64,000 nt of DNA. Source: Ligula intestinalis (taxonomy: Eukaryota > Platyhelminthes > Cestoda > Diphyllobothriidea > Diphyllobothriidae). A model generated the notes under the pieces. It saw nothing but the letters and a program-made list of their open reading frames with translations. It did not search any database and was not told the origin of the DNA. The position numbers and the translations under genes are program-made. Below are positions 34,093 to 43,029 of the stretch, one piece after another. Each line of letters starts with the position of its first letter. Position 1 is the stretch's first letter. The stretch is from the NCBI GenBank assembly GCA_036362985.1, contig JAYGXS010000005.1:392325-456324 (forward strand), in the 5' to 3' direction.

Positions 34093-36055
34093 AGCACAAC
34101 CAAGCGGAACAAAAAATTAGATCCGCTCGACGTCGCCGATACTCCAAGGAAAACAATTTTAAACTGCGAACACGTGCTTCATAGGGAAGTCCGCGGAGTT
34201 GTGGGATCATCCTAGAACCCAGTCGTTGCACCGATTCAAGTGCGAGCATTTCTCCTGCGTAGCAATGAAAGTAGGCCGGGCCCGCGAACTCGACGACAGA
34301 TGGAGAACAGCTTTTTTTAATATGGTGGGAGACCACAGAGAGAAAGTCCTTCTCAACAACCATAAGCACCGAAGCCCAGCCGCACGAATTTTGGCTGTGT
34401 GACAGTTTGTTTTCAAATTGTCTTGTATCATGACTCCGAGGTCGTGGAATTCCGTGACTTGTCGGAGTGGGACACAATTGAGCGAGTATGGTGAGACGAC
34501 CTCAGTAGATCCAATTGTCATGAAGGCCGATTTCGCAGCATTGACCTGCAATTGGTTAGATGAAGCCCAAGAGGCTAACTGGATAAGGTCCTGTTGCAGG
34601 GCGATTATGTGGTTGGCACCTGTGACATCACGCTATATTTTCAGGTCATTGGCGTACAATACGAACGGAGAGGAAACGCATTGTTTCAGATCCTGAACGT
34701 AGATGGTGAACAAGGTGGGGCCAAGAATGGATCCTTGCGGAACCCCAGATGATGTGACCTCGGCAGGAGACAATACACCTCCGACACTGACACTCCAAGT
34801 CCTATCTCAAATATGACCGGATCCAGTTCAGAATGTTGCCACCAATACCAAGGGATGCTAACTTGTTCACGATCAGTTGGTGGGAAACCCGGTCAAACGC
34901 TTTACTGAAGTCGATAAATACCACATGCGTTGGGCAACCCCTATCTTTCGATTCGGCCCAAGACTCACGGGCAAATAAAAGGTTGGTGGCACAAGATTTT
35001 CCGCGCGTGAAACCGTATTGCTCTAGAATCCAACCGTTGGTTTGGTCCAGGAAATAGTCGATCTCTTGTTTCAAGAGAGTTTCGAGAATCTTCACTAAAA
35101 CCGAGGTGTGAATTACTGGCCTATAATTGGAGGGAAGCGATTTATCACCGGATTTATAAAAGGGCTTCACGGCTTCCAATCTTGAGTAAGAGTGCTCGTA
35201 CTGATGGACGTTTGAAAAATATCCATAACAAGTGGAGCAATGATATCTGCCAGATGCTTCAGTATAAGTGGGTGCAAATTCTCCGGTCCAGGTGAGGTCA
35301 AGGATTTAAGTGCAGTCAAAATACGGATAACCTTTTCTACCGAGAACTCAATGTCCGTTAAAATCTTAGGGCTCTGAGATGGGAGGGACATTGGGGTTAT
35401 TGTTTGCTGCTGGTTAGCATGTACACCCCGGTATTGTGATGCCAAGGCCTGCGCTTTCTCCCCGTCCGATAGCATGCGCTGACCATCCGCTGCAATTAGC
35501 TCTGGGATTCCAGGTTGAGCTCTGCAACAACGGTTGATATAGGCGTGGAACCGTTTTGGCTGAGAGGCGGAGACTTCCAGTATGGTATCTTCGTAATCCC
35601 TTTTACCTTGCCTTATAACGGCATGGCATTCATTACGCACTCGTTTAGAGCGGTCAAATGCAGATTGCCTACCGAGTAAACGAAACGCTTTCCACGCTCG
35701 GTCGCGCTTTCGCAATAAGCCTTGAGCTGTTCGGCCGATCCAGGGTGGAAATAGCCGGGATGAGCCAGGGACAGACATTGGAGTAAACTCTGCGACAAGT
35801 GCAATAACGTTAGATTTCAACAGAGCCCATTTTTCCTCTACAGAGGCAGCGGTAGGCACCTCCCATAGTAAAAGTGGAGCAGCTTGACGCATGTCGTTAA
35901 AGTCCGTACGCCAAACATTTGGCCATGGTGGTCTGCGGGGTCTAACTGTTGGTTGTGAAAGTAGATAGTGCGCGGAAACGATGCAATGCTCACCAGTGGC
36001 CAGTGGGTTCGAGATGATGACATTCGAAATTTCATTATGCTGGTTAGTTAAGATT
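34082..36055 (-). pseudogene. CR1/jockey-like LINE ORF2, 5'-truncated
   Basis: The element starts within the endonuclease (NEISNVIISNPLATGEHCIV, about 36040), continues through the linker (35892-35167: RLFPPWIGRTAQGLLRKRD) and RT N-terminus (LKSLTSPGPENLHPLILKHL). RT core: YRPVIHTSVLVKILE, QYGFTRGKSCATNLLF, motif A HVVFIDFSKAFDRVSHQ. The catalytic box is YAND instead of YADD (VLYANDLKI, about 34655). The thumb runs to the C-terminus (34551-34207 and 34477-34082). Frameshifts lie near 35170, 34800 and 34480, and there is a possible stop near 34640. The 3' tail is an AAAT repeat. This family differs from the neighbouring plus-strand LINE. Confidence 0.88.
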
Positions 36056-36249
36056 TAATCCAAACACGAAGATAAGAAATGTAGCACTATGTAGTATGTA
36101 TTGCTATGTAGTACTATCAATAGCCGTTATTGTCCTTGAAGAAAACATTCGATCGGGGGCTTAAATGAGAAAAGACGCGACCCGCTGCTCACATTGTTTC
36201 TGCGACGATGGAATCTGGATTGCAATTTCTGTAATCAGTCCGGAGGTAT

Positions 36250-36595
36250 GGCCCAGTAGTCGCCTGCATTCCCTCGGATGTCGATGGGGGAATCCGGGGA
36301 TTATGCTGGCAAGGGTATTCAGTGGCCTGGAAGGAATACCATATCAGGGTCGCCGAGAAAGTTCTCATATCTTTCCGCTCTCTTAAAGGCAATATGAGCA
36401 GATAAGATAATGGCCTTCAAACTCTTCAGAGGAGTAGACTGTGACAAACTAGAAGTGCGGGCCAACTTCATATCCCATCGCATGTTTGAAGATTGAAACA
36501 AACTACGCCTTCCGTTGTCCTTGCTCGAAGCGTGCACACTTTTAAAAGAATACTGGATAAATTTTTACTTGACGGCCATACATTTAGTAGACACG
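36250..36595 (+). pseudogene. LINE ORF2 C-terminus remnant
   Basis: Plus-strand pieces in shifting frames: VFSGLEGIPYQGRRESSHIF (about 36316), MAFKLFRGVDCDKLEVRANF (about 36412), ISHRMFED then NKLRLPLSLLEA, and SVHTFKRILDKFLLDG (about 36530). The order matches the C-terminal third of CR1/jockey ORF2. It is heavily mutated. Confidence 0.65.
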
Positions 36596-36680
36596 AATGA
36601 TTGATATGAAACATATGCAGGATTTGCCAAGATTTATCTGTAAGCAGGCTTCTGAAGGGCTCTGTCAATAAATCAATCAC

Positions 36681-36684
36681 AAAA
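36681..36684 (-). terminator. Pol III terminator of the tRNA
   Basis: TTTT on the minus strand starts three bases after the tRNA 3' end. Confidence 0.7.
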
Positions 36685-36687
36685 GCA

Positions 36688-36759
36688 GCCCCCGGTGGGA
36701 TTCGAACCCACAACCTTCTGGGTAGAAACCAGACGCGCTATCCATTGCGCCACGGAGGC
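36688..36759 (-). tRNA. tRNA-Arg (anticodon TCT), intronless
   Basis: Seventy-two nt with a full cloverleaf. Acceptor GCCTCCG pairs with CGGGGGC (one T-G pair). D-arm GCGC-AATGGATA-GCGC. Anticodon arm TCTGG-TTTCTAC-CCAGA with TCT at positions 34-36, so it reads AGA codons. Variable loop AGGTT. T-arm GTGGG-TTCGAAT-CCCAC. Box A (TGGCGCAATGG) and box B (GGTTCGAATCC) are consensus, and a TTTT terminator follows. All stems are intact, so it is probably a functional gene rather than a SINE head, although single tRNA copies among repeats can be inactive. Confidence 0.93.
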
Positions 36760-36944
36760 ATCGAATTTTTAACAGTCACATTAAAATAAACCAATCTTTT
36801 ATGATGTCCTTAGTCAATTATAAATCTTTTTTTAGGACTCAGCAAAAATGTTCACTTTGCAGGAAATACACAAATATTCCAAAATTCACACTCTCCTGGC
36901 TATAAATGTTTTTGCCAAAAGGCATGTGCTGTGACTTGTGTGGT

Positions 36945-37140
36945 ATCAGTCAAGAACTGCGTGGCTAGCACGTCATCGGCCACTGCAGAAGTGATGGGCA
37001 AGGCAATCGTAAATGAGCCAAAGTTTTATAAGAAAGGGAAATGTGGAAGCTGGAAAATTAATTGGCAGAAATTAAGCGCCACAATTCTTACAAATACGTG
37101 CTCCGACAAACCTTTCTCTTATTTCAGCCCGGATGAAGTT
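36945..37140 (+). repeat. Dispersed repeat, copy 1
   Basis: This is homologous in direct orientation to 50270-50445. Shared blocks are CATCGGCCAC(T/C)GCAGA(A/T)GTGATGGGC, AAGTTTTATAAGAAAG and GGAAGCTGGAAAATTA. It contains a 70-codon frame, but the frame is not kept in the second copy. The element class is unknown. Confidence 0.8.
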
Positions 37141-38094
37141 TAGGACGCACGTAAGTTCATATTACCGTATGTTCTGCTTGTTGCAAAATACGATGCATGT
37201 CAGCTATTGACACACTTATAGGAATATATTACTATAATTTACTATCTGCTAGGCTTTAGAAGTATAATTAATCGAGTAAGCACACCTAGCAGTGGTATAT
37301 TACCGCTATCAGCAGTATCATAGCCCAAAGTTGGTTATGACTGCCCTGCCAGCACAATCCCCGTTTAGCACGGCCTAGGGAGGGGGTTAAACGGGGATGC
37401 ACCCATATCTAGGACGGGGCTGCAGACGGGGATTTCAACCCGTTTAGCCCCGTCTTGGAAAAAAATTGGGCAGAATGCCATCTTATCCTTATCCTTTTAA
37501 TCCCCATATCCCTCGACCCCCTAAACCCCAAATTGGTTTTTTCGTGAAAGCAAAAGGCACGCAGTTTTTGATATGGAAAATGTATTGAAAGAAAACATGA
37601 ATTCGTAGAAAATGATAAGTACATAAATTTTTTCAACGTTCGAACAATTTTCATAGTTCATTGAGGGAAGGATCGTCATACTTCGGATTACTTTCTTCAA
37701 GTATGGAGGGCTTTTGATACCCTGAAGTACTTGCTCCCGATTCATCAAGATTTGCCGGTTCCTACAATAACAGAAAACCCAATATTAGATGCGTAGAGTC
37801 ATTATTGATAACAAGTATTTCAAAATCAAATCAACTGAACAAGGAAGATATGCAAGAACGATGATACTTACCGTGTCCTCAGAATTTAGTAATTCCAGGA
37901 ACCCCCCGTGGACAACATTCCTCCGCTTCCCTTGCACCCCACCATAGCGGTCACGAGACCCGTGGAATTATTCAATTATGGTGTTGCGGACAACTTTTTC
38001 ATCAACTGTGCGCAAGTCCCGATGTTGTCGGACGGCCTCTGAACGTCGTGACAGAAATGTAAACCTAGACCACCTATCCTACGCAGGGTTTTCC
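37141..38094. other. Non-coding stretch with palindromes
   Basis: Nested G/C-rich palindromes at 37362-37460 are listed separately. No coding segment was recognised up to the Penelope fragment. Confidence 0.4.
37362..37460. repeat. Pair of G/C-rich palindromes
   Basis: CCCCGTTTA...TAAACGGGG (37362-37399) forms a 9-bp stem. It is followed by GACGGGGCT...AGCCCCGTC (37413-37455), another 9-bp stem with an inner ACGGG/CCCGT pair. A related C-rich stretch occurs at 49238-49290. Confidence 0.75.
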
Positions 38095-38945
38095 GAAAGA
38101 AAACCTGGACAGGACAATACACTAACTTCCACAGTTTTGTCCCCCTCAATAAAAAACGAAATCTGGTCCAAGGATAAGCAGCTAGAATACGACAGATCTG
38201 TTCTCCTGAAACTGTCGAAGCAGAACTCCAACAGCTGCAGCATACACTAATTGAAAATGGATACCCGGAAAGGTTCATCCGCAGAAATATTGGTGAACGC
38301 GCCAAAAAGCCTGTCACCTTAACTGCAGAAAAGAAAGACGTGTTCATAAGACTGCCTTTCTTTGGCGATGCAACCAGCGAGCTGGTCAGACGACGCTTGA
38401 GGACTGCAATCACAAACGCTTTCCCAGCGGCAAACTTACGGGCGCTCTTCACGAACTCTCCCCTCCTACAATTGGGAGGTAAAGACAAACTCCCTTTGAA
38501 GGCCACATCAATGTGCATTTACTCTTTCACTTGCTCCTGTGGAGCGGGATACATCGGCCATACAACGAGGCGTCTCGAAAAGAGGGTACGTGAGCACATA
38601 CCGACCTGGCTAAGTAAAGGTGAAACTAGATCGATCTCGAGTGCTATTCTCGCACATCTAGTCGATACGAACCATCGAGTCGATACTAACGAAGCCTTTC
38701 AGGTGGTCTACAGGACACCATCTAATTTTACCAAAGGCCTACGCCAACGAATGCTTGCAACAGCCGAAGCAGTAGCTATAAGGCTAGCAAATCCAGTGCT
38801 GTGTTGTCAGAAGACTCTGACACAAGCTCTGTCACTTCCATGGCCTAAACCGACACCAGGTGGTGATAGGATTTCGCCCCTACCAACAAGTGACAATCCC
38901 TCAACCAACACGCTGACATGGCCTACATGCACAAACTGACGTAGT
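38095..38945 (+). pseudogene. Penelope-like element, thumb and GIY-YIG nuclease end
   Basis: The plus strand begins in the RT thumb (TWTGQYTNFHSFVPLNKKRN near 38103, then CSPETVEAELQQLQHTLIEN near 38200) and continues as one open frame from about 38185 to 38939. The nuclease domain is CIYSFTCSCGAGYIGHTTRR then LEKRVREH (about 38514-38600), with the paired tyrosine/glycine signature and catalytic arginine of the GIY-YIG fold. Penelope-like elements couple such a nuclease to a telomerase-like RT. The RT palm is missing, so this is a 5'-truncated copy, but the nuclease frame itself is open. It is related to the fragment at 13980-14490. Confidence 0.85.
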
Positions 38946-39416
38946 CCGCGTTGGCCAAATAGCGCCCGTGTTAGATAGTTATTGATTTTTCTACCCATTC
39001 AAACTTTTATTGTTATGTACAGCATTAATTTCCCTTGCAAATGTTTGGTCTGATGAAGAGTTGCTGAAAACAATTGTTTGCCAAAAAAACTGACTTCTAA
39101 TATTAACCATGGGAATGTTTGCGGAACTTACATAATCCAAAGATCCCGCGGTGTTCAACAATTGTCGACCAAGAGCAGCTTAACGCTTGTTAAACAGGGG
39201 ATGAAAGCCGTAGATAACATAAAAATGATTATAAAGATCACAGTTAATGAAATGAGGTAAAACCACGGGGCCTGTGTACAGTAACAAAAAATGCCAAAAC
39301 TCGGCAGCCTTTCAAAACTTGAGATGGTCCAGCTATTTACATTTTCGTGCAAATTCGGCCGGTAGGCATCGACTACAAGTGTCAATAAGTGTATTTACTT
39401 CAATTAAATGGTGCCC
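38946..39416. other. No recognised gene
   Basis: Probably the Penelope 3' flank, then unrecognised sequence up to the broken 3' end of the CACTA gene. Confidence 0.4.
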
Positions 39417-40536
39417 TTATTTCCAAGTATAGAGAAGCTTTCTCATGACACCGAGGCAGACCAGGTGCATGAAATCAAGCGGAAATGATCCCACCATGTC
39501 AACGGGTAGGTCCTCAAAAGGGGACCTACCTTTGTGGTGACCTTTCTGTTTCCGCGCACGGAAGGTATCATCATCTTTCAAGCGACCACCAAAGGTGAGA
39601 AATACCATCCTACTGCTAGTGGACTTCCCGCTGTGACAAAACCTAAAATTTTAGGTGTAAGTGTTGCGTAAACTCATACCTGTCACATCCAAAAGAGCCA
39701 TTGTGGGCTGAAACTTGTTTCACATAAGACCGAGCTGGAGTGTCACAGACAACATTGTCCATAACAACCCCAACAACGCCATTTGCACTTTCCGTTGGTA
39801 GGCCAAACAATAAAAGTTCTTTCAGCTCCAACACGCAGTCTTCCAGAAACAGCTGCATAGGGTCCGGCTTACTCCAACCGCAGAAAACGCCAACAACAAA
39901 AGGTTGCGAAACAAATGGACGGCTACTGCGACAGATCATGGGCCAAGCACATTTCCCTAAGGCATTTAAAAGCCGTAATCCATCTATGTGAAGCTGAACC
40001 CCTACCTGGGGAATAACAGTTTTCTGCCGTTTACGCAGTATATGTATGAGGCCATCACTTAGGCCCACATGAACATAGTCCTCATTATTTAGGGGCTTCC
40101 TTATGCACGACCGAGGGGTATCCAAAAACGTCCTGGTATCCTTCGGAAATTCGGGGATGGTTGTCCCCTGGAAGGCACGTAGCGTATCGACCAGGTCTCT
40201 CAAAGATGCGACGAGTAATTTCCGACGCGTGCAAAACGCTCTAATTGCATGTAGAAACGAGCCATCAGCCGTGGATGTGGGCTTATCAAGGTCTCCTGAA
40301 TCTTAATTAAGTATATGACTTCAACACCAAAAATACCCACCAGAAGGTATAGCTGCGGTGAGTACAGGCATCTCTGGTTCCGGATCCGACGATTCCCGAG
40401 ATTCATCGGCAACAACAGCAGACGTTGATGGCACCATTGTCACCTCATCTGGAAAAGCCTCGTGATATGCCCGTTTTCTACGCTGGATGCGCTTATAAAT
40501 GGTGCTCCGATGGTATCCGAGGTAGATGTGCTCCAT
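39417..40536 (-). CDS. CACTA (En/Spm) transposase, 5' part, with mini-introns
   Basis: Exons on the minus strand are about 40536-40341, 40295-39680 and 39642-39417. The two introns, 45 nt (40296-40340, GTGGGT...TTCAG) and 37 nt (39643-39679, GTATGAG...TTTTAG), restore one continuous frame. Residues include a helical N-terminus (YHRSTIYKRIQRRKRAYHEA), VQLHIDGLRLLNALGKCAWP, FCGWSKPDPMQLFLEDCVLE, CDTPARSYVKQVSAHNGSFG, then across intron 2 into GCDR/FCHSGK and FPLDFMHLVCLGVMRKLLYT. This is the pattern of tnp2-type CACTA transposases; animal members include the schistosome SmTRC1 family. The enzyme cuts and pastes the element DNA. The frame stops at TWK shortly after MHLVCLGVMRKLL, where family members continue for several hundred residues, so the 3' half is lost. 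No CACTA terminal repeat was found. Confidence 0.82.
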
Positions 40537-40739
40537 ATTTATAAATAACAGATGCTAAACAACATAAAAATGAGACATTTCTCTACTACGACCACGGCCT
40601 TTGGTTAAAGAAACGAACTAGCCAATTCATGTTTCATCAGTAGAGGGTAAGGAACGGATCCGTGGGCAAGCCTTCTTTTCAGTCAAAGGACAAGTGGGAG
40701 TTTTCAGGTTAGACCAATCCCCCCGCCAAAGCAGGGGCA

Positions 40740-41880
40740 CTCCTGTGAACGGTACAGATCATGTTTCAAATAGGGCATCGTATTTCTTATTGAATGGAGC
40801 AATTGTGTCGGCAGCAACAACGTCGGGGGGAGATTGTTCCATGCATTCACAGCGCGCCTTGAGTCGGTAGACGTGCGGGAGGCCATCTGTCCGTTGTACC
40901 ACCAGGTTGAAGCAGTGTTCTCGAGTGGGCATGTCAACGGCTAGTTTGAAGTACTCTGCGACCTCCGGTATGTCGCCGCAGACGATCACTTTGTACATCA
41001 TGATTTGGTCGCCTCTGGAGCGTCGAAATTCGAGGGTTCACAGGTCCAGTGCTTTACAACGCTCCGGATAGGTCAGCCTTCTCACTTCGGGCACCATTCT
41101 TGACCCTAGTCGTTGAACATATTCTATGTCAGTCATTTCGCTCTTCGTACACGGAAACCAAGCGGACGATCCATACTCCATGATCGCTCAAATAAACGTG
41201 ACCATGAGTTTACGGAATATCTGCATGGACCAGGACGTGAATGCTCTTTTGAACATCCAAAGTAGCGCTAGCCCCTTGCGTCTCGCCAAAGTTGATTGTT
41301 CTCGGGTCTTGAGGTCGTCCTGGATGATAACGCCCAAGTCTCGAGTACTCCTAACAGCGGCCAGTGTCATGTTTCCCATTGTATAGAACGGGTGGTCCCA
41401 GTCCCTCCCAATTATAAACAAGTTCGATTTGGTCACGTTTACCGGTATCTTGATCTCTAATGACAACTCGTGGATCACATCGAGATCATTTTGGAAAGTC
41501 ATTGTGTCTTCCGCGTTGCGTATGAGACGCCATACCTTGAGGTCGTCCGCGAAAAGAAGGCATGGGGATGCAAGTCTTGATGGGATATTCGCGGCGTATA
41601 TTGAAAACAGTCTGGGACCCAGCATCGGCCCTTGTGGTACTCCACTACGAGCCTCAAAAGCCGAGGAACACCCTTCGCCAACTCTGACCCCGCATTGTTC
41701 ACCGAATAGATACCCCTTGATCGATTTGATGACAGTTCTAGGTACCGGCGTGTTACTGAGTTTGTTTAGGAGAAGCACGTGATCGACTTTATCAAACGTC
41801 TTGCTAAGATCGATTAAGACTGCATGAACCGGCAGTCTTTTTTTGGCTTTGCACCAGGCTTCACGTGCCACCATGATGTT
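40740..41880 (-). pseudogene. LINE ORF2, 3' half (RT core to C-terminus)
   Basis: The long frame 41919-41188 begins inside the LTR; true LINE sequence starts at 41880. It has motif A AVLIDLSKTFDKVDHVLL, SGVPQGPMLGPRLFSIYAAN, an intact catalytic FADD in LLFADDLKVWRLIRN, and the thumb AVRSTRDLGVIIQDDLK. It stops at 41188 (FI then TGA). Downstream the 41001-40759 frame carries a C-terminal segment (LAVDMPTREHCFNLVVQRTD). It is the continuation of the 5' half at 46119-47690. Confidence 0.88.
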
Positions 41881-41962
41881 TGTGGTTGTAGTGTTAATAC
41901 TAATCTGACACTCGTTCACCCCCTTTTCCGCTCATTCCTGTTGATTAACATTCATCCCTACC

Positions 41963-42036
41963 AATACAAGCGAACATCCGTGTCCCAGGAAGCAATTGAG
42001 AAGAAGAAGAAGACTCAATCGAGTCTTCTTCTTCTC
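41963..42036. repeat. 74-bp insert ending in a 16-bp hairpin
   Basis: The insert is flanked by 13-bp direct repeats. Its last part is a palindrome: GAGAAGAAGAAGACTC pairs with GAGTCTTCTTCTTCTC (41998-42036, with three extra bases in the left arm). Confidence 0.8.
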
Positions 42037-42079
42037 ATTCATCCCTACCTTATCACACTCGTTGATTACCGTTACACGG

Positions 42080-42086
42080 TATTTAA
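42080..42086 (+). promoter_or_regulatory. TATA-like box of the 5' LTR
   Basis: TATTTAA lies 36 bp upstream of TTATAAGATG. The same spacing is kept in the 3' LTR (45979 and 46015). Confidence 0.55.
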
Positions 42087-42220
42087 CCTACTCAGTGTAT
42101 GTTCGTGTACGACAATTATAAGATGAGTAGAGCCCAATTCTACGGTACTCGACTTCTAATTCTTCTCGACTGTTCGGCTATTGCGTACTGAATAACTCGA
42201 CTATATTCCAATCACGAAAA

Positions 42221-42236
42221 TTTACTCATCTTATAA
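42221..42236 (+). promoter_or_regulatory. Putative self-priming primer binding site
   Basis: TTTACTCATCTTATAA begins one base after the 5' LTR. Its reverse complement TTATAAGATGAGTAAA is present in the 3' LTR (46015-46030) and solo LTR (18188-18203) without mismatch, and in the 5' LTR with one mismatch. The site does not begin with TGG as tRNA-primed sites usually do. Orientation is right for a primer 3' end next to U5. This matches the self-priming design of Tf1-type elements. Confidence 0.7.
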
Positions 42237-42242
42237 CTCAGA

Positions 42243-43010
42243 ATGGATCGGCTCCTCAAACCAGAACGATTTGATGTGGATCCGAATGCTCCGGACGCTT
42301 CCAAACAATGGAATTACTGGTTCTGCACATTCGAGAACTTTATGACAAATATCGAAAGCTTAAAGCCAAACAAATTGAGTGTCCTGACCAACTACGCCTC
42401 TTCGACCGTTTGGGAGTATATCAACGAATGCACCGCTTACGAAGATGCTATTAAGGCGCTGAAGGAGATATATTCAACACCTAAAAACGAGATCTTCGCC
42501 CGCCACCTTCTGCCGACCTGTAAACAAGAGGGTAGACAAACTCTCGATCAGTTTGCTCACAAACTGAAGTCTCTGGCTAAAGACTCTGAGTTCAAAGCAG
42601 TTACTGCACAACAAAACCGCGATAACGCCATTAGAGATGCCTTTATTAGTGGTCTTTTATCAAACCAAATTTGATAAAGACTGCTGGACCAGAAAACCCT
42701 GGATTTTCAAACAGCATTCGATCGAGCAAGATCTCTGGAATTGGCCGAAAAACAGTCTTTATCCTTTCAAAATCCTCCAACAACCTCATTCAATGTCACC
42801 ACTGAGGTGTGCGAAACTCCGTGCAGTCCTAACAAATCTGCGGACATCACAGCTTCCAGTTCGTCGTAAAATGAATGTTTCTTTTGTGGGTACGACAAAC
42901 ACCCTCGTTCGAAGTATCCCGCACGCGACGTGTTGTGCAAAGGATGCGGCAAAAAGGAACACTTCCAAAAGGTTTGTATGACATCGCGAAACAGAAGGAT
43001 CCTTTCCTCT
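42243..43010 (+). pseudogene. Gypsy gag with zinc knuckles, nonsense-mutated
   Basis: The frame starts MDRLLKPERFDVDPN seven bases after the primer site and reads as a capsid-like region (WNYWFCTFENFMTNIE, EGRQTLDQFAHKLKSLAKDS). It meets TGA TAA at 42672-42677 and TAA at 42867-42869 but continues in the same frame through RLLDQKTLDFQTAFDRARSL to two zinc knuckles. The first (CFFCGYDKHPRSKY) has lost its last cysteine; the second (CKGCGKKEHFQKVC) is a complete CX2CX4HX4C. Gag packages element RNA into particles. The first two stops look like C-to-T changes of CGA and CAA. Confidence 0.85.
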
Positions 43011-43029
43011 ACCCACCCCACTATTTCCG

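Larger units (their letters stand above)
41881..42219 (+). repeat. 5' LTR, 339 bp
   Basis: It is homologous to the 3' LTR but longer. It carries a 74-bp insert (41963-42036) flanked by the 13-bp repeat ATTCATCCCTACC (41950-41962 and 42037-42049), and six extra bases near its start. It contains a TATA-like TATTTAA at 42080-42086 and the predicted transcript start region TTATAAGATGAGTAGA at 42116-42131. Confidence 0.9.

Noticed and set aside
42672..42677. TGA TAA between gag segments as a readthrough signal
   Set aside because: Two adjacent stops that look like C-to-T changes of CGA CAA, plus a third stop downstream in the same gag frame, point to decay.
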